Shown in pieces: positions 36,556 to 46,786 of a stretch of 64,000 nucleotides of DNA. The stretch spans positions 369,123 through 433,122 of the forward strand of contig JAWZYV010012403.1 in assembly GCA_038373885.1 (NCBI GenBank), in the 5' to 3' direction. This DNA is from Cheiracanthium punctorium (Eukaryota > Arthropoda > Arachnida > Araneae > Cheiracanthiidae). Made by a program: the position numbers and the translations under genes. The notes below the pieces were generated by a model, which worked only from the letters and a program-made list of their open reading frames with translations, was not told where the DNA came from and made no database searches. The first letter of the stretch is position 1. Each line of letters starts with the position of its first letter.

Positions 36556-36705
36556 TACGTGTTAGTTAGGGCGGATTAAAAGGGGCGGGGGGAGGGATAG
36601 GATCTTCCCCCCCTGATCCTATTTTACTTCTATAAAATGGATGTATATGTCAATCTTCTAACTAACCGCCCCCCCCCCCCCCCCGACAAACTTGCATTAA
36701 TCCAC
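36556..36705. mobile_element. Palindromic insert in Helitron sequence
   Basis: The left side TTAGGGCGGATTAAAAGGGG and the right side TTAATCCACCACTG are partly inverted, with long G and C runs inside. It separates Helitron phrases that are adjacent in other copies (CATGAAATGGCA... and ...ACGCCAAAT). The right end CCACTG is hAT-like. No target duplication was resolved. Confidence 0.5.
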
Positions 36706-36884
36706 CACTGACGCCAAATTAAAGCGTAAGAAAGAAAAGTCCAAATGCGTTTCTTATATTTCATAAATTTCAAAATCCCACCAATAATATAAATGTGCAC
36801 GTTCGTGTGTTTCGGTGTTGGGGAGTGAATCACACAAAAATGACTGAAAGGACGTGGATAAAATTTGGAATGAATGTAGCTTAT

Positions 36885-37650
36885 ATCCTGCATTAACATA
36901 CAAGCAACTTTTCATGCATATAGCATTAATAATTCTTTTACAAAGGCACTCCAAATGCATTACGCTCTATGGGCATTTTGTAGCTACTGAACCGACTCCA
37001 GAACTTTTTTCACTGATTGAAAGTTATACTATTCCTGAGTATTAATGTCTGCTTGTATGTGGATTAAGGCCAATTGACTGCACTAGGGGGACTTCCCAAA
37101 TGGTCCTATCCCGTATTTACGCGAGGTTTCGGAAAGAACCGCGGAAAACCCCGAAAGGCTAGGTCGACAGGCGCGACCGGGGTTTGAACCTGGCACCTCC
37201 CGCCTTCCAGTTTCGAGAGCAGAACCTCTCAGTCACTGATAGGGCCCTGAGTATTAGAGGCTACTTTTTATGCATATATCACAAATAGTTCTTTTGCAGG
37301 GATACTCATAAGAATTACATTATGCTCTATGTGCATTTCTGTAACTACTGAACCGATTCCAAAACTTTTTCCACTGATAGAAAGCTACACTATTCCTGAG
37401 TATTATAGGCTAAAATTCGTGCATGTAGAATAAATAGTTCTTTTACAGGAAAACTCAAAATAATTCTAATACATTACGCTTTAGTGGTATCTCCAACTAC
37501 AGAACCGATTCTAAAACTTTTTCACAATAGAAAGCTGCACTATTCCTGATTAACATAGGGTAAAATCCATGTAAATAGCATAAATATTTCTTTCACAAGA
37601 ACACTCAAAATAGTTCCCAAATATTGTCGAAACTGTTTCTATTCGCCAAA
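36885..37650 (+). repeat. Tandem array, unit about 145 bp
   Basis: About four diverged units, each with ATAGCATAAATAGTTCTTTT-like sequence, ACAGGAGCACTCAAAA-like sequence, CATTACGCTCTATG, an ACTGAACCGATTCCAAAAC-like phrase, and CTATTCCTGAGTATTA. One unit is split by the SINE at 37045-37245. Similar units recur at 52730-53200. Confidence 0.75.
37034..37256 (-). mobile_element. tRNA-derived SINE with 11-bp target duplication
   Basis: The body at 37045-37245 is flanked by perfect CCTGAGTATTA (37034-37044 and 37246-37256). Read on the minus strand it starts with GTGACTGAGAGGTTCTGC (A-box-like), then GGTTCAAACCCC (B-box-like), then a core with GGGGTTTTCCGCGG and GCGTAAATACGGG. It belongs to the same core group as the 38.7 kb SINE. 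Confidence 0.88.
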
Positions 37651-37861
37651 TGTATAAAAAGAATCTAAATTTAGCAACTGCATACTCCCTTATTTTAAAG
37701 GAAGTATACTACCATGCATTTAAAATAAGTAAAAAATAAATCATATTTAAATAAAGTCACTTTTGTCTATAGTGCAAACATATTTTTTATTCACACATGC
37801 TTCATTTCTCTCTGGACCCAATTCTAAAGCCGACGCGGACGAAGTCGCGGCTGGCAACTAA

Positions 37862-38653
37862 TAATGTTATGTTACTAGTACTTACTTTAAACGAAGGATT
37901 TTCGTGTTATACAAAATAATAATAATAATATCATAAAACAATAATTATTAAGTTTTTAACCTACAAAATGTATGTTTAACTCGAAACAAATAATAATAAC
38001 AAAATGATTTGATTATTTTTAATCCCTCTCACTTATCTTGAAAATCCATTAAAAGATCCGTTGAAAAAGAAGCGGATCCAAATACGTTGAATAATTTTCA
38101 CTCTAAAGGATCCGAATCCAGATAATGTTTTTTGTTCCAAACGGATACGGATATGAAAATTCTCTTTTTCTGCGAATATCTACGGATATAGATATCTAGC
38201 ATACTTCTAGTTCTCAGTAGCGGATCGCCCCCCTTTCAAGTGCACACGATTATAAATGCTTGTTTTAGTTCATTACAGATATTTTCACCAGTTTTACCTC
38301 TATATCAGTATATATGTTGTGAGAACAAGTAACGAGAATGTAAAGTTTGACAAACGAATTATGTGAATTCGTATTCTCTAAATAATTAAAATAAAAGTAT
38401 GTATAGTAGAAAAAAACAATAATGCAGAATTTTGTCTAACCATCAAATTGAAACGACATCGGGTTCGTTCTTACACCTACCTGAGAATACCGATTGGATT
38501 TAATACCGAACATTGGATTTAAAGTTTATCACAGTGTGTAGGACAGCAATATTTTCCAAAATGGAAAGCGTTTGAAAATGCATTCTAAAATTTTACGAGT
38601 CTCTGATGCAATTAGTTTGTTTTAATCGTTTGAATGATGCTGCAATGCTACTG
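37862..38653. other. AT-rich intergenic DNA
   Basis: No gene seen. 38570-38640 resembles family F (AAAATGCATTCTAAAATTTT, CAATTAGTTTGTTTTAATCG). Confidence 0.4.
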
Positions 38654-38895
38654 ATTGCCCCACCAGTGGCCAACCACATATACACTCTGAAATGGGAGAC
38701 GGAATGTGCCTGGTTCAAAACCAGGTTACATCCGCCGACCTAACCGGAGTTTTCCGCGGTTTCTCCCGAAACTTGGTGTAAATACGGATTAGGACCCCTT
38801 AGAGAGACCCACCCCCAAGGAGGTCACACCACCCCTTCTCCTAGATCCCGTGTGCAGATAGATATTTGGCCTCAATCCCACAACACAACGCAATT
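38654..38895 (+). mobile_element. tRNA-derived SINE
   Basis: The head has a B-box-like GGTTCAAAACC. The core GGAGTTTTCCGCGGTTTCTC, GTAAATACGGATTAGGACCC, CTTAGAGAGACCC matches the reversed SINE at 37045. The tail is CCCACAACACAAC. Target duplication not resolved. Confidence 0.75.
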
Positions 38896-39227
38896 CCACG
38901 GCAATGTATAGCCTCAAAAATACTAATGCAGCTGCATGCGGTAACATCGAAGAGAAAGATTACGAATACTGAGTGAATATTCTTCATCTTCCGGAAACAG
39001 AAGAGCTTAGTTTTATGGATATTACTCTGACAAAATCATTTTCTAAAGCAGAAAATGTTTGTTTTTGAAGGTTGATTTTGTGTTCAAGATGAAATAAGTT
39101 TTGTTTTTTCAAAGCAGCCTTAAGGGTGTTTGTTCTAATTGTTTTGAACAGCTTTAAAAACAAGCCAATTGTAAAATTCCCAGATCCGCACAAAAGGGCA
39201 GACTTGGTGTCGTCTTTCCAGACAGTT

Positions 39228-39759
39228 TGTTACAAAGGAGCCCCCCCCTTCAAAGAATTGCCGAAATGGATCGCGCCTACGTGAGCGGGACCTGAAGGTG
39301 CCTTCTAGCGGAGACGTACAGGCGCCATGTACGGACCAATTGGGAATCCTTGAATCCACCCCCGTCTTTAGATATATCCAATAAGGAATCTATGAAAAGA
39401 TGAGGTGGGGGAGAAGAACCGGAAGAGAGCCCCGGAGTTGGGGAGTTGAGTTCAGAGCGAAGAGCTGAAGAGGTGAGGTCTAGAGAGAGATCCTCCGCCG
39501 ACAAATTTTTGAAGTCCGATCGAAGGACTGTAGGGCGCTGCCCTGTAAACTGTTTTTTGCAAGTCCGGTTGTGGACAGAAGGGCTCTGCCCGTGTGAAAG
39601 GACTAGTCTTCTATTGGAAGGCCGACGAACTCTTATTTACTTGTATATAGCATTATTTAATCAAGATTGTTTTAAAATTGTAAATAAATAAATTATTATC
39701 CTGTAAACGGAACTTAGCTGTAATTCTCAACGCTACCATTCCACACCCAAGACGTTACA
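39228..39759 (+). mobile_element. Solo LTR of a gypsy-like retrotransposon
   Basis: Starts TGTTACAAAGGAGC and ends AACGCTACCATTCCACACCC then AAGACGTTACA. TG...CA ends, a purine-rich GC-higher 5' half, a TATA-like TGTATATAGC at about 39642, an AATAAA-type signal near 39685 and the closing phrase TCTCAACGCTACC...GACGTTACA match the layout I associate with spider gypsy LTRs. No internal region, primer site or second LTR follows, so it is solo. A clear target duplication was not seen. Open frames on both strands (39135-39691) are LTR sequence. Confidence 0.6.
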
Positions 39760-39879
39760 CAATGATCTTAAGCACTATGTAATGTATCTTCACCCTATGC
39801 ACTATAGACTGACATTAACAGTAAAGCTGTATGTTTCGTGCCACTTAAAAAAAAAAAATAATCACAAACAGAAAAATTT

Positions 39880-40852
39880 TCCTTCAAGAATGAGCCGAGG
39901 ATTGACCCGTTGTTTTTGGAAATATCGTGAAATTCCGTATGTCTACCATTTTTTTTTTTTCTGACAATTTCGTAAAACTTATAGGTTCATTCTCAATGTC
40001 AGTTCACGGTGCAACTTGTAAAGAGACATTCTAAAATTTTCCGAGATTCTAGCTCAATTACATTTTATTTTTAAAGCTGTACAAAAGTAGCATGATTTTC
40101 AAGTGAAACAGCATTGAGGTATTTCATAAAAAAGAAAAAATACTGCTTGTTAAACTACTATGCACGTACATTAACGCAACTTAAACCTATAAGTCTCATC
40201 TCATGCCATTTTCAAAAAATTCTTAAACACAAAATAAGCTGTCCAGAATTTGCAGGATTTTCAAGTGAAACAGCCTTGAGGTATTTCTTAAAAAAGAAAA
40301 AATACTGTTTCTTAAACTACTATGCACGTACATTAACGCAACTTAAACCTACAGGTCTCATGCAATCTTCAAAAGAAAATTCTTAAACACAAAATAAACC
40401 TTTCAAAATATGCCGAGGTGTTGTCCATTATTGTCAGTAACTATTGTAAAATAATAAACCTTTACGATTTTCTTTAACATGTTTCATAACTCTCTCAGTT
40501 TCACCTATTATTAAGTGCATAATGCAGCAGTAGACATTAACATAGAAAAAAAATTTTTTTTTTTTTTTTCAAGCCACTAGCGCATAGTGATTTTTTTCAA
40601 AGCTGTTTAAAAGTTTCATTATTTCTTTAAAGAATACTCTTACATTTATTCTTTTAAACAATCATCCAACTTTGAACATCTTGTGTTTGCGTTGCAACTA
40701 ACCGAAAAAATAAGAAAATCTCTCTACAAACTGTACTATGCACGACTGAAAACAGTGAACTTAAAGAGTTACGGAACATTGTGGGAAAAATCCGAACATA
40801 CGGAATTTTGCAGTATTTTCCTAAATGAAAGAGGCTTTTTAGTGGCACATTT
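39880..40852. repeat. Family F degenerate dispersed repeat, left part
   Basis: Diverged repeated phrases such as AACTTGTAAAGAGACATTCT, GTTCATTCTCAATGTCAGTT, CCGAACATACGGAATTTTGC and a TTAGTGGCACATTT end. The sequence resumes at 42287 after a 1.4-kb insertion. It includes a 162-bp tandem duplication. Confidence 0.45.
40094..40417 (+). repeat. 162-bp tandem duplication
   Basis: GATTTTCAAGTGAAACAGC starts at 40094 and again at 40256. Each unit continues with GAGGTATTTC, AAAAAGAAAAAATACTG, ACTACTATGCACGTACATTA and CTTAAACACAAAATAA. A 90-codon frame spans both and shows the duplication in its translation, but it has no known domain. Confidence 0.88.
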
Positions 40853-42286
40853 CAGGGACTGATTTCCGACAAGACATTCGGGGCAAGCACCTAGGGCCCC
40901 CAACAAAAAAAGGGGGGGCAAATTATCTTTTAAGTTTAAAAATTTGGAAATTTTGATTTTAATTTAAAATAAGAGAAACTAATTTTATGCAATATAATAC
41001 TAATAATAATTACTCCGTCACTTTTTCATACCGTTTGCGTTATATCCACACACACAACTAAGTCACAGGAAATTATTCATCGCAGACTTATCATTTAGGT
41101 GCGGGCTATGTAAGTGATGGATGCTAATCGCGAACACAGTCATTGCTAACACTTTTTTAACCCTTTGAGGCGCAACCCTTTCCCAATGCTGAAAAAAGGA
41201 CAGCCGTTGACATCGCTCGACTTAACTACCAGCAAGATGGCGGACGATCGAAACGTTCATCGCGTGCCACTGACCTAGAGACCCTTTTTCGACGACAGCT
41301 GGCTGTGCCCGATTCGATCGTCCGCCATCTTGCTGGTAGGTAAGTCGAGCGATGGCAACGGTTGCCCTGTTTTCAGCATTGGGCAATCTATCCTGCTGTT
41401 GTCGCATTCTTCCATTTTTCAGCAGATGTCAGTGCCGTTAAAAATAATGGTGACCATTTTTTGACGGGAAATGACGTGCCAAAAAGTAAAGGATTCTCGT
41501 GGAGCTATGTCACCCGCAACTATTTTGATAGAAATCCAATCTATTCTACGTGACTGGCAATAGTCAAAACGTCAGAGTTTAGTGTTCCCAGAGCGGAAAC
41601 GCTGCGCGTTAAAGGGTTAAAGGGGGGGGGATGCCGATAAACTACCATACGAAATATCGGTTTTTACCAACTTACATATTTTTTTATCACCTGTATAACT
41701 AACTTTTGCAACTGAATTTGCGTAATTTTGCCAAGTGTACCAGAAACAGAAAGTAAACTACCATTTTCGTTAGAATTTTTTCATCAATTTTGCCAATTTT
41801 AATAGAATTTTGCGAGGGTTAGGGGGGGGGGGCTCCCTCGTATTCCCACTTAGCAAGTGTCCTGATCGCCAGGAAACCATGCAGTTGATTTTTAATCGGA
41901 ACAGATAAAAGGAAATAGCTTCCTAAGTGGAACAGAGTGAAGATCTGTATCCCACCATGAATAAATGCTCTGATATAAACATTAGGAAAATAAATACGAA
42001 AACATTGTGGAACATGTTACTTAAAAAATACGGATTGAAATTAGCAATTGAAAATTAAGTAATATAATTGAAATATTATTATCCTACATCATATGAACAT
42101 GAACTATTATCGAACTGTTGCACTTCACTTTGGATCCTGATTAAATTTTCATTTGAATGCTGTTATAAGATCCTTTGTATGCTGTGATATAAAAATTGTT
42201 TTGTAGGACATGTGAAAGTTTTTGTTAAGGGGTGGGGGGCAATGAAGCTTTTGCACTGGGCTCCAATCTCTGAAAATCGGTATCTG
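40853..42286. mobile_element. hAT-like insertion carrying a family A copy
   Basis: The left CAGGGACTGATTTCCGACA and right (inverted) CAGATACCGATTTTCAGAG ends are related. Flanking 8-mers GCACATTT and GCCAAATT are only partly alike. Support comes from continuity: family F sequence stops at 40852 and resumes at 42287 (GCCAAATTTTGTGCTTGAG), and in the 21.5 kb copy the corresponding phrases are adjacent. The family A copy at 41157-41620 lies inside. Confidence 0.5.
41157..41620 (-). mobile_element. Family A TTAA foldback MITE, complete
   Basis: TTAA at 41157-41160 and 41617-41620. The B end is on the left, and the A end on the right closes GCGTTAAAGGG. The second arm is partly deleted next to the loop, with the junction CTGTGCCCGATTCGATCG. 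Confidence 0.93.
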
Positions 42287-42480
42287 GCCAAATTTTGTGC
42301 TTGAGAATTTTTTTCTGAAAATTACACGAAACCTACAGGTTGACTCTTAATATGAGTGCACAGTGAATTCAGTGAAAAACCATTATGAATTTTTTTTTTT
42401 TTTTTTTGAGTGTTTTGAGTCGCTAACGCTTTTTAAAAGAAACAGCCTTATATGACGGGGAAAATAAAGGAGCAGCGTTA
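42287..42480. repeat. Family F degenerate repeat, right part
   Basis: Continuation of the repeat interrupted at 40852: TTTTGTGCTTGAGAATTTTT, CTACAGGTTGACTCTTAATA, AGTGCACAGTGAA and ACAGCCTTAT. Confidence 0.4.
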
Positions 42481-42699
42481 AACAATGGGAGGCCCCCCCA
42501 GGGTCTACGATCAACACCATCTCATGGGAAATCCGCCACCGGTATTTGCTGAAATGCAGCTGAAATCAGCCTGTAGGAATGAAAAATGTATAGACACGTT
42601 TTTAATAAGAGAGTAATGTCATATGATGTCGATACCTCCCCCAAACGACACGTGTGAATTTTCAAGATCACGCCTTCCTGCACATGACAATGTCGTCGC

Positions 42700-42800
42700 G
42701 TAGCCAGCTATATAAATACGTAAACCTATAGTTATCGATACTCGGCTGTATCAGCTGTTCATCGGCTCCCTGATTTCAGACTCAGATCGATTCTGCAGGA
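42700..42800 (+). promoter_or_regulatory. Promoter-like segment with TATA and DREF-type sites
   Basis: TATATAAATA at about 42709 is followed 24 bp later by the palindromic TATCGATA (42733-42740), the core of the DREF-binding element known from insects. The surrounding sequence is GC-balanced and not repetitive, unlike most of the window. About 60 bp further a short ATG frame begins. All motifs are short, and the promoter role is inferred. Confidence 0.3.
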
Positions 42801-42902
42801 TGTCCTTTAGTCAAAAGCTGCATACTTTGGAAATCGATCGAATGAGTCATGATTTTAACCTTTTACAGACCGAATTCAGATCCAGACATATTTTAAATTA
42901 GT
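42801..42902 (+). CDS. Possible short ORF or first exon, unidentified
   Basis: An ATG follows the promoter-like segment and opens a frame of 33 codons starting MSFSQKLHTLEIDRMSHDF and ending at TAG (42900-42902). I do not recognise the product. It has no signal peptide or membrane segment. A frame this short can arise by chance; it is listed only because of its position about 60 bp downstream of a TATA box and a DREF-type palindrome in non-repetitive sequence. It could be a micro-ORF, the start of a first exon with an unseen donor, or nothing. Confidence 0.15.
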
Positions 42903-42956
42903 TTTTTTTTTTTTCACGTTTTGCTTCTAATGCGTCAGTTAAAGAACATTAATCAT

Positions 42957-43407
42957 TTAACCCTTTGAGGCGCAATCCTTTCCCAATGCTGAAAAAAGGG
43001 TAGCCGTTGCCATCGCTAGAGCCCCTTTTTTGACGACAGCTGGCTGTGCGGCACAGTCAGCTGTCGTCAAAAAAGGGGCTCTCGATCTATGGCACGCGAT
43101 GAACGTTTCGATCGACCGCCATCTTGCTGGTCGTTAAGTCGAGCGATGGCAACGGCTACCCTTTTTTCAGCATTGGACAATCTATCCAGCTGTTCTCAGA
43201 TTCTTCCATTTTTCAGTAGATGTCCGTGCTGTTAAAAATAATCGTGACAATTTTTTAACGGGAAAGGACGTGCTTAAAAAGTAAAGGATTGTCGTGGAGT
43301 CCGCAACTATTTTTATAGAAATCCAATCTATTTTTTGTGATTGGCAACAATCAAAACGTCGGAGTTTGGTGTTCCCAGAGCGGGAACACTGAGCGTTAAA
43401 GGTTTAA
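42957..43407 (-). mobile_element. Family A TTAA foldback MITE with matched arm changes
   Basis: TTAA at 42957-42960 and 43404-43407, with the B end on the left. Part of the left arm is deleted (CATCGCT joined to AGAGCCCC). Two substitutions from consensus appear in both arms so that pairing is kept: T43001 with A43158, and C43022 with G43078. The A end reads GAGCGTTAAAGG with one mutated base. Confidence 0.93.
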
Positions 43408-44553
43408 ATGCGGGGAAAGAAATTGTATACAATTTTCACTGTGCTCTCAATCGGAACATGGGTCATTTCTGACTATACTTTTACATTGGTTTCAAAAACG
43501 GAATATAGCGATGAGTAGTTTCAATAATAAGTGAAATATTTGAATTAAGGAAATATTCATTTTTAAATTTAAGTAAAGATATGAATTAGGTTCGAGGGGG
43601 GGGGGGGGAGTATATCAAGATAGCTCTGTAAAAATTTATGAAAATGACTATTTTTATGATTTTATTTCTCCTGTTTCCCACTCATGATAAAATGCAACTT
43701 CTGTTCCAAAAAAATCGAGTCATCTTTTAACTCTATCTGCTAATTTTTTGAAGTCATGATTGATAAAATTTGATTCTTCAATAAATTTTTAATTTCATGC
43801 TCCTGATTGGAAACATTGGCCTGTAAAAGTTTTGAGATGGGAGAAAGAATATTCAACTGAAATAAGTCATGAGATAATTGTGCGGATCTCTTAACAAAGA
43901 CATGGGAATTTATACTAGGAGTTTAATTAAGGCTGTTTTTTTTAAAAATCTGCGTGCATCTCAAGATTTCTGAATAGCTTTGAAATCATGTCAGTGATGT
44001 TAAACACTCGAAAAAATCAATACTGTTGCTTCACAAACTACACAATGTTTTTTTATCACCAGTAAATTTATTTATCGTGTAGAGCTTCCAGAAAAATTTC
44101 TTCAGCACAGCAGGGCCCGTATGCAGATTTATTTTTTTGGGGGGATGGGAGTTTTTTCAATACCGCCGACTCTTCCCCCCCCCCCCGAAATGGCTACGTC
44201 ATTGCAGCATAGAAATGGCATCTCAGAATAAGCTGAGGTGTGGCCCATTTTGGTAAGTGCGGCAAAGAAGGACCTGTTTACGATTTTTTTTAGTGCCTTT
44301 CTTTAACTCTCGCAAGTTGATAGTTAGGTTAGGCAACAGTGCATTCATTGTCCTGCCTTTGAAGAAGCATTCAAAATTTTCACAACTCTCTAGCGTCAGT
44401 TGATTGCTTTGAAAGCTGTTCAAAAATTGTATGTTTTTTCAAAAAAGAATATCCTTAATAAATTACATATTTAGCCATGTTTCAGTAAAAGCTGCATGGA
44501 AATAAGATCCCAGAAAATAAATCCAGATTTCACAACAGCGCCTCTGCGGGACA

Positions 44554-44555
<2 letters not shown>
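43408..44555. repeat. Intergenic DNA with family F sequence
   Basis: About 43925-44440 has family F phrases: GGCTGTTTTTTTTAAAAATC, TCATGTCAGTGATGTTAAAC, CATTCAAAATTTTCACAACT. No gene recognised; the rest is low-complexity. Confidence 0.35.
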
Positions 44556-44584
<29 letters not shown>

Positions 44585-44638
44585 TTTTTCTCATTACTGA
44601 TATTGAAACACGCCATCTAGTGATGATGTTTGAAATTG

Positions 44639-44682
<44 letters not shown>
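44556..44682. repeat. Opposed poly-A and poly-T tracts
   Basis: About 26 A (44556-44581) and 42 T (44641-44682) enclose a 59-bp unique segment. Poly-K or poly-F open frames across them are artefacts. Confidence 0.92.
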
Positions 44683-44683
<1 letters not shown>

Positions 44684-44777
44684 GGCCCTGAAACAAATTC
44701 CTGTGTCTTCATTAAATGATACACAAAATTTTCTATATTACTGATGATTCGCTGTAGACAGCTTTGGAATAGGGTCT

Positions 44778-45294
44778 TTAACCCTTTAACGCGCAGTGTT
44801 CCCACTCTGGGAACGCCAAACTCTGACGTTTTGACTGTTGTCAGTCACGAAGAATAGATTGGATTTCTATAAAAATAGTTGCGGGTAAAATAGCTCCACG
44901 AGAAATCCTTTACTTTTTAGCACGTCATTTCCCGTCAAAAAATGGTCACGATTCTTTTTAACAGCACTGACATCTGCTGAAAAATGGAAGAATGCGAGAA
45001 AAGCTGGATAGATTCCGAATGCTGAAAAAAGGGCAGCCGTTGCCATCGCTCGACTTAACTACCAGCAAGATGGCGGACGATCGAAACGTTCATCGCGTGC
45101 CCTAGATCGAGAGATCCTTTTTTGGACGCAGCTGGCTGTGCGGCACAGCCAACTGTCGTCAAAAAAGGGTCTCTAGATCTGTGGCAGGAGATGAACGTTT
45201 CGGTCGTCCGCCATCTTGCTGGTAGTTAAGTCGAGCGATGGCAACGGCTGCCCTTTTTTCAGCATTGGGAAAGGGTTGCGCCTCAAAGGGTTAA
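44778..45294 (+). mobile_element. Family A TTAA foldback MITE, complete
   Basis: TTAA at 44778-44781 and 45291-45294. A end, small hairpin, unique half, and both full arms around CGCAGCTGGCTGTGCGGCAC, then the B end CCTCAAAGGG. One of the most complete copies in the window. Confidence 0.95.
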
Positions 45295-45638
45295 GTTGTA
45301 GACAGACTGTGCTAGCACATACAAGCATTAAAAAGTAGATGCAGTGAATCAGTGAGTACAAGAATTCTTATTCTTATTGTGCTCGTAGACACAAGGGGGG
45401 AAGGGAAAAAAAGGACCGATAAAGAAGTGTCAGTTAACATATCTATCTATCTGAAGGACAAATTAAAAAAAAATCAACATGCGATTATTTTTTTCCTCCC
45501 TTCCAACAATATTGACACTTCTTGTCTGGCGGCATTTCTTCTTTGTTTTTTCGGGTAGAGAAACCTTCAAATTTGTTGATGACCTTAGAGTAAAATGCAA
45601 TCTCGCCTGATAGCGAAGCCACTTTTTCCCGAGTTTAC

Positions 45639-45910
45639 TGTCTAAAAATAAATTGCTGAAGTCCAATTCGGAGTTCCACCAGTGTGCCCTTATCATCACC
45701 TGCGAATAGAACTATTCTCTTTTTAAACATTTCCCAGAGAAGCTGAAAAGTGTTCATGACCCTCTGTTTGTCTGTCGGTGTTATGTTCTTATCATACATG
45801 CTATTGCTTTGTACAATACCATGCACCCTGTTGAGAGTGACGTATAAAGCATATAGATCTTTTATAGAAGCTCGCAAAGGAATTCCAGTATGGCAATCTA
45901 TGGAATGTCC
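45639..45910 (-). CDS. Candidate host exon, unidentified protein
   Basis: On the minus strand a TTTTAAACAG acceptor at 45911-45920 is followed by 272 bp open in one frame (90 codons plus 2 bases). A donor CA|GTAAAC follows at 45638. The translation begins GHSIDCHTGIPLRASIKDLY, continues through VHGIVQSNSMYDKNITPTDK and KRIVLFAGDDKGTLVELRIG, and ends just past QQFIFRQ. Composition is that of a folded, mostly helical cytosolic protein. It has no membrane segment and no low-complexity run, unlike other open frames here. No transposase or reverse-transcriptase motif is visible. I do not recognise the family. It lies in single-copy sequence between a family A MITE and a retrotransposon fragment. 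Neighbouring exons were not found, as expected if introns are long. This is the strongest coding candidate of non-transposon origin. Confidence 0.4.
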
Positions 45911-45920
45911 CTGTTTAAAA

Positions 45921-46779
45921 CATATATTTTTGTGAATTTCATCAACTACAAATAAAACGAGAAAGATAAATCATTTCAAACGCATCGATTATATGTATAC
46001 AAGAAGAACTTTCCAACACAACAGCCGTCAGCGGCAAATTTGGCAATGTATCGTGATCAAACTTGGCGAGATTTTGCCAATAGTCTCAAAAAATCTATAT
46101 TATGGAATGGTTTTAATATAATTTTGTAACACTCTTTTTGACCTCTTATAGAAGTTAATATTTAAGCGCTTCAAGCTTTTAAAAATTATATATAATTTTA
46201 GGCTAAAAAAAGTAAATTTTAATGAATTTTAAAATTTATTTAAAAGTTAATTTAAAGTCCATATTTTTTTTATGCCCCGGAGTTATGCTTTGAATGACGT
46301 AACGTCGACTGGAGGCACAGAGATATGTGCCCTTTGCACCCAGATGAATTAAGTTTGCACTAAAAAGATCGATTTATTTTGTGAACTCAAAAGCATTTAT
46401 GAGTAAAAAAAGACAAAAAATTGCCTCCTCCCCACGTCAAAATTTTTATTTGGATCCGTCAATGCGCATGGTAAAATGTTTCGGACCGTAACATATATAA
46501 CCTACCTTTATTGTATCCCTGAACAAACACTTTTCCAAGGCGGCACGCGCGTAAAGGTGAATCTCTTTATTTACTGGCATTAATGTTTTTATGATAATTT
46601 CTTTAAGATAAGAGCTTAAATTATTTTTATCACTTTGGTGCCCCTAAACCTTAAGAGCCTTAGCCCCTGAGTAATAGTATTCCTACTACGGCAGTAAGAA
46701 TGAACATACGGACTCATTGATAGTTGGACTTGGGTAAAATTTAGCATTCTGGAAATATCTATTTACCGCAACTCTGAAT
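45921..46779. other. AT-rich intergenic or intronic DNA
   Basis: No exon, repeat or RNA recognised. Confidence 0.45.
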
Positions 46780-46786
46780 TGATTGC

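Larger units (their letters stand above)
35938..37861 (+). mobile_element. Helitron nest with insertions
   Basis: The left part (TATTATAAATGGGAAAGTGAG, TTTCACGCCTAAACAACTG, ATGAATTTTGGTATAGAGAT) is a phrase order I know from arthropod Helitron-type repeats. At about 36265 a new 5' start of the 5.7 kb Helitron type begins after ACGCCAAATC. The right end is GACGCGG...CGCGGCTGGCAACTAA then T, a hairpin plus CTAA|T Helitron terminus at 37861. Between lie a palindromic insert (36556-36705), a ~145-bp tandem array and a SINE. No Rep/helicase coding was seen. Confidence 0.6.

Noticed and set aside
37170..37230. Possible tRNA gene (GGTTCAAACCC box)
   Set aside because: It is the head of a SINE with an 11-bp target duplication; no complete cloverleaf was seen.
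39135..39691. Several overlapping frames on both strands with balanced composition
   Set aside because: All lie in the solo LTR, whose higher GC content keeps frames open.
40114..40386. 90-codon frame with an internal duplication
   Set aside because: The duplication is a 162-bp DNA tandem repeat (a multiple of three, which keeps the frame open); no domain.
44463..44805. Frames with poly-lysine or poly-phenylalanine
   Set aside because: Translations of poly-A and poly-T tracts.
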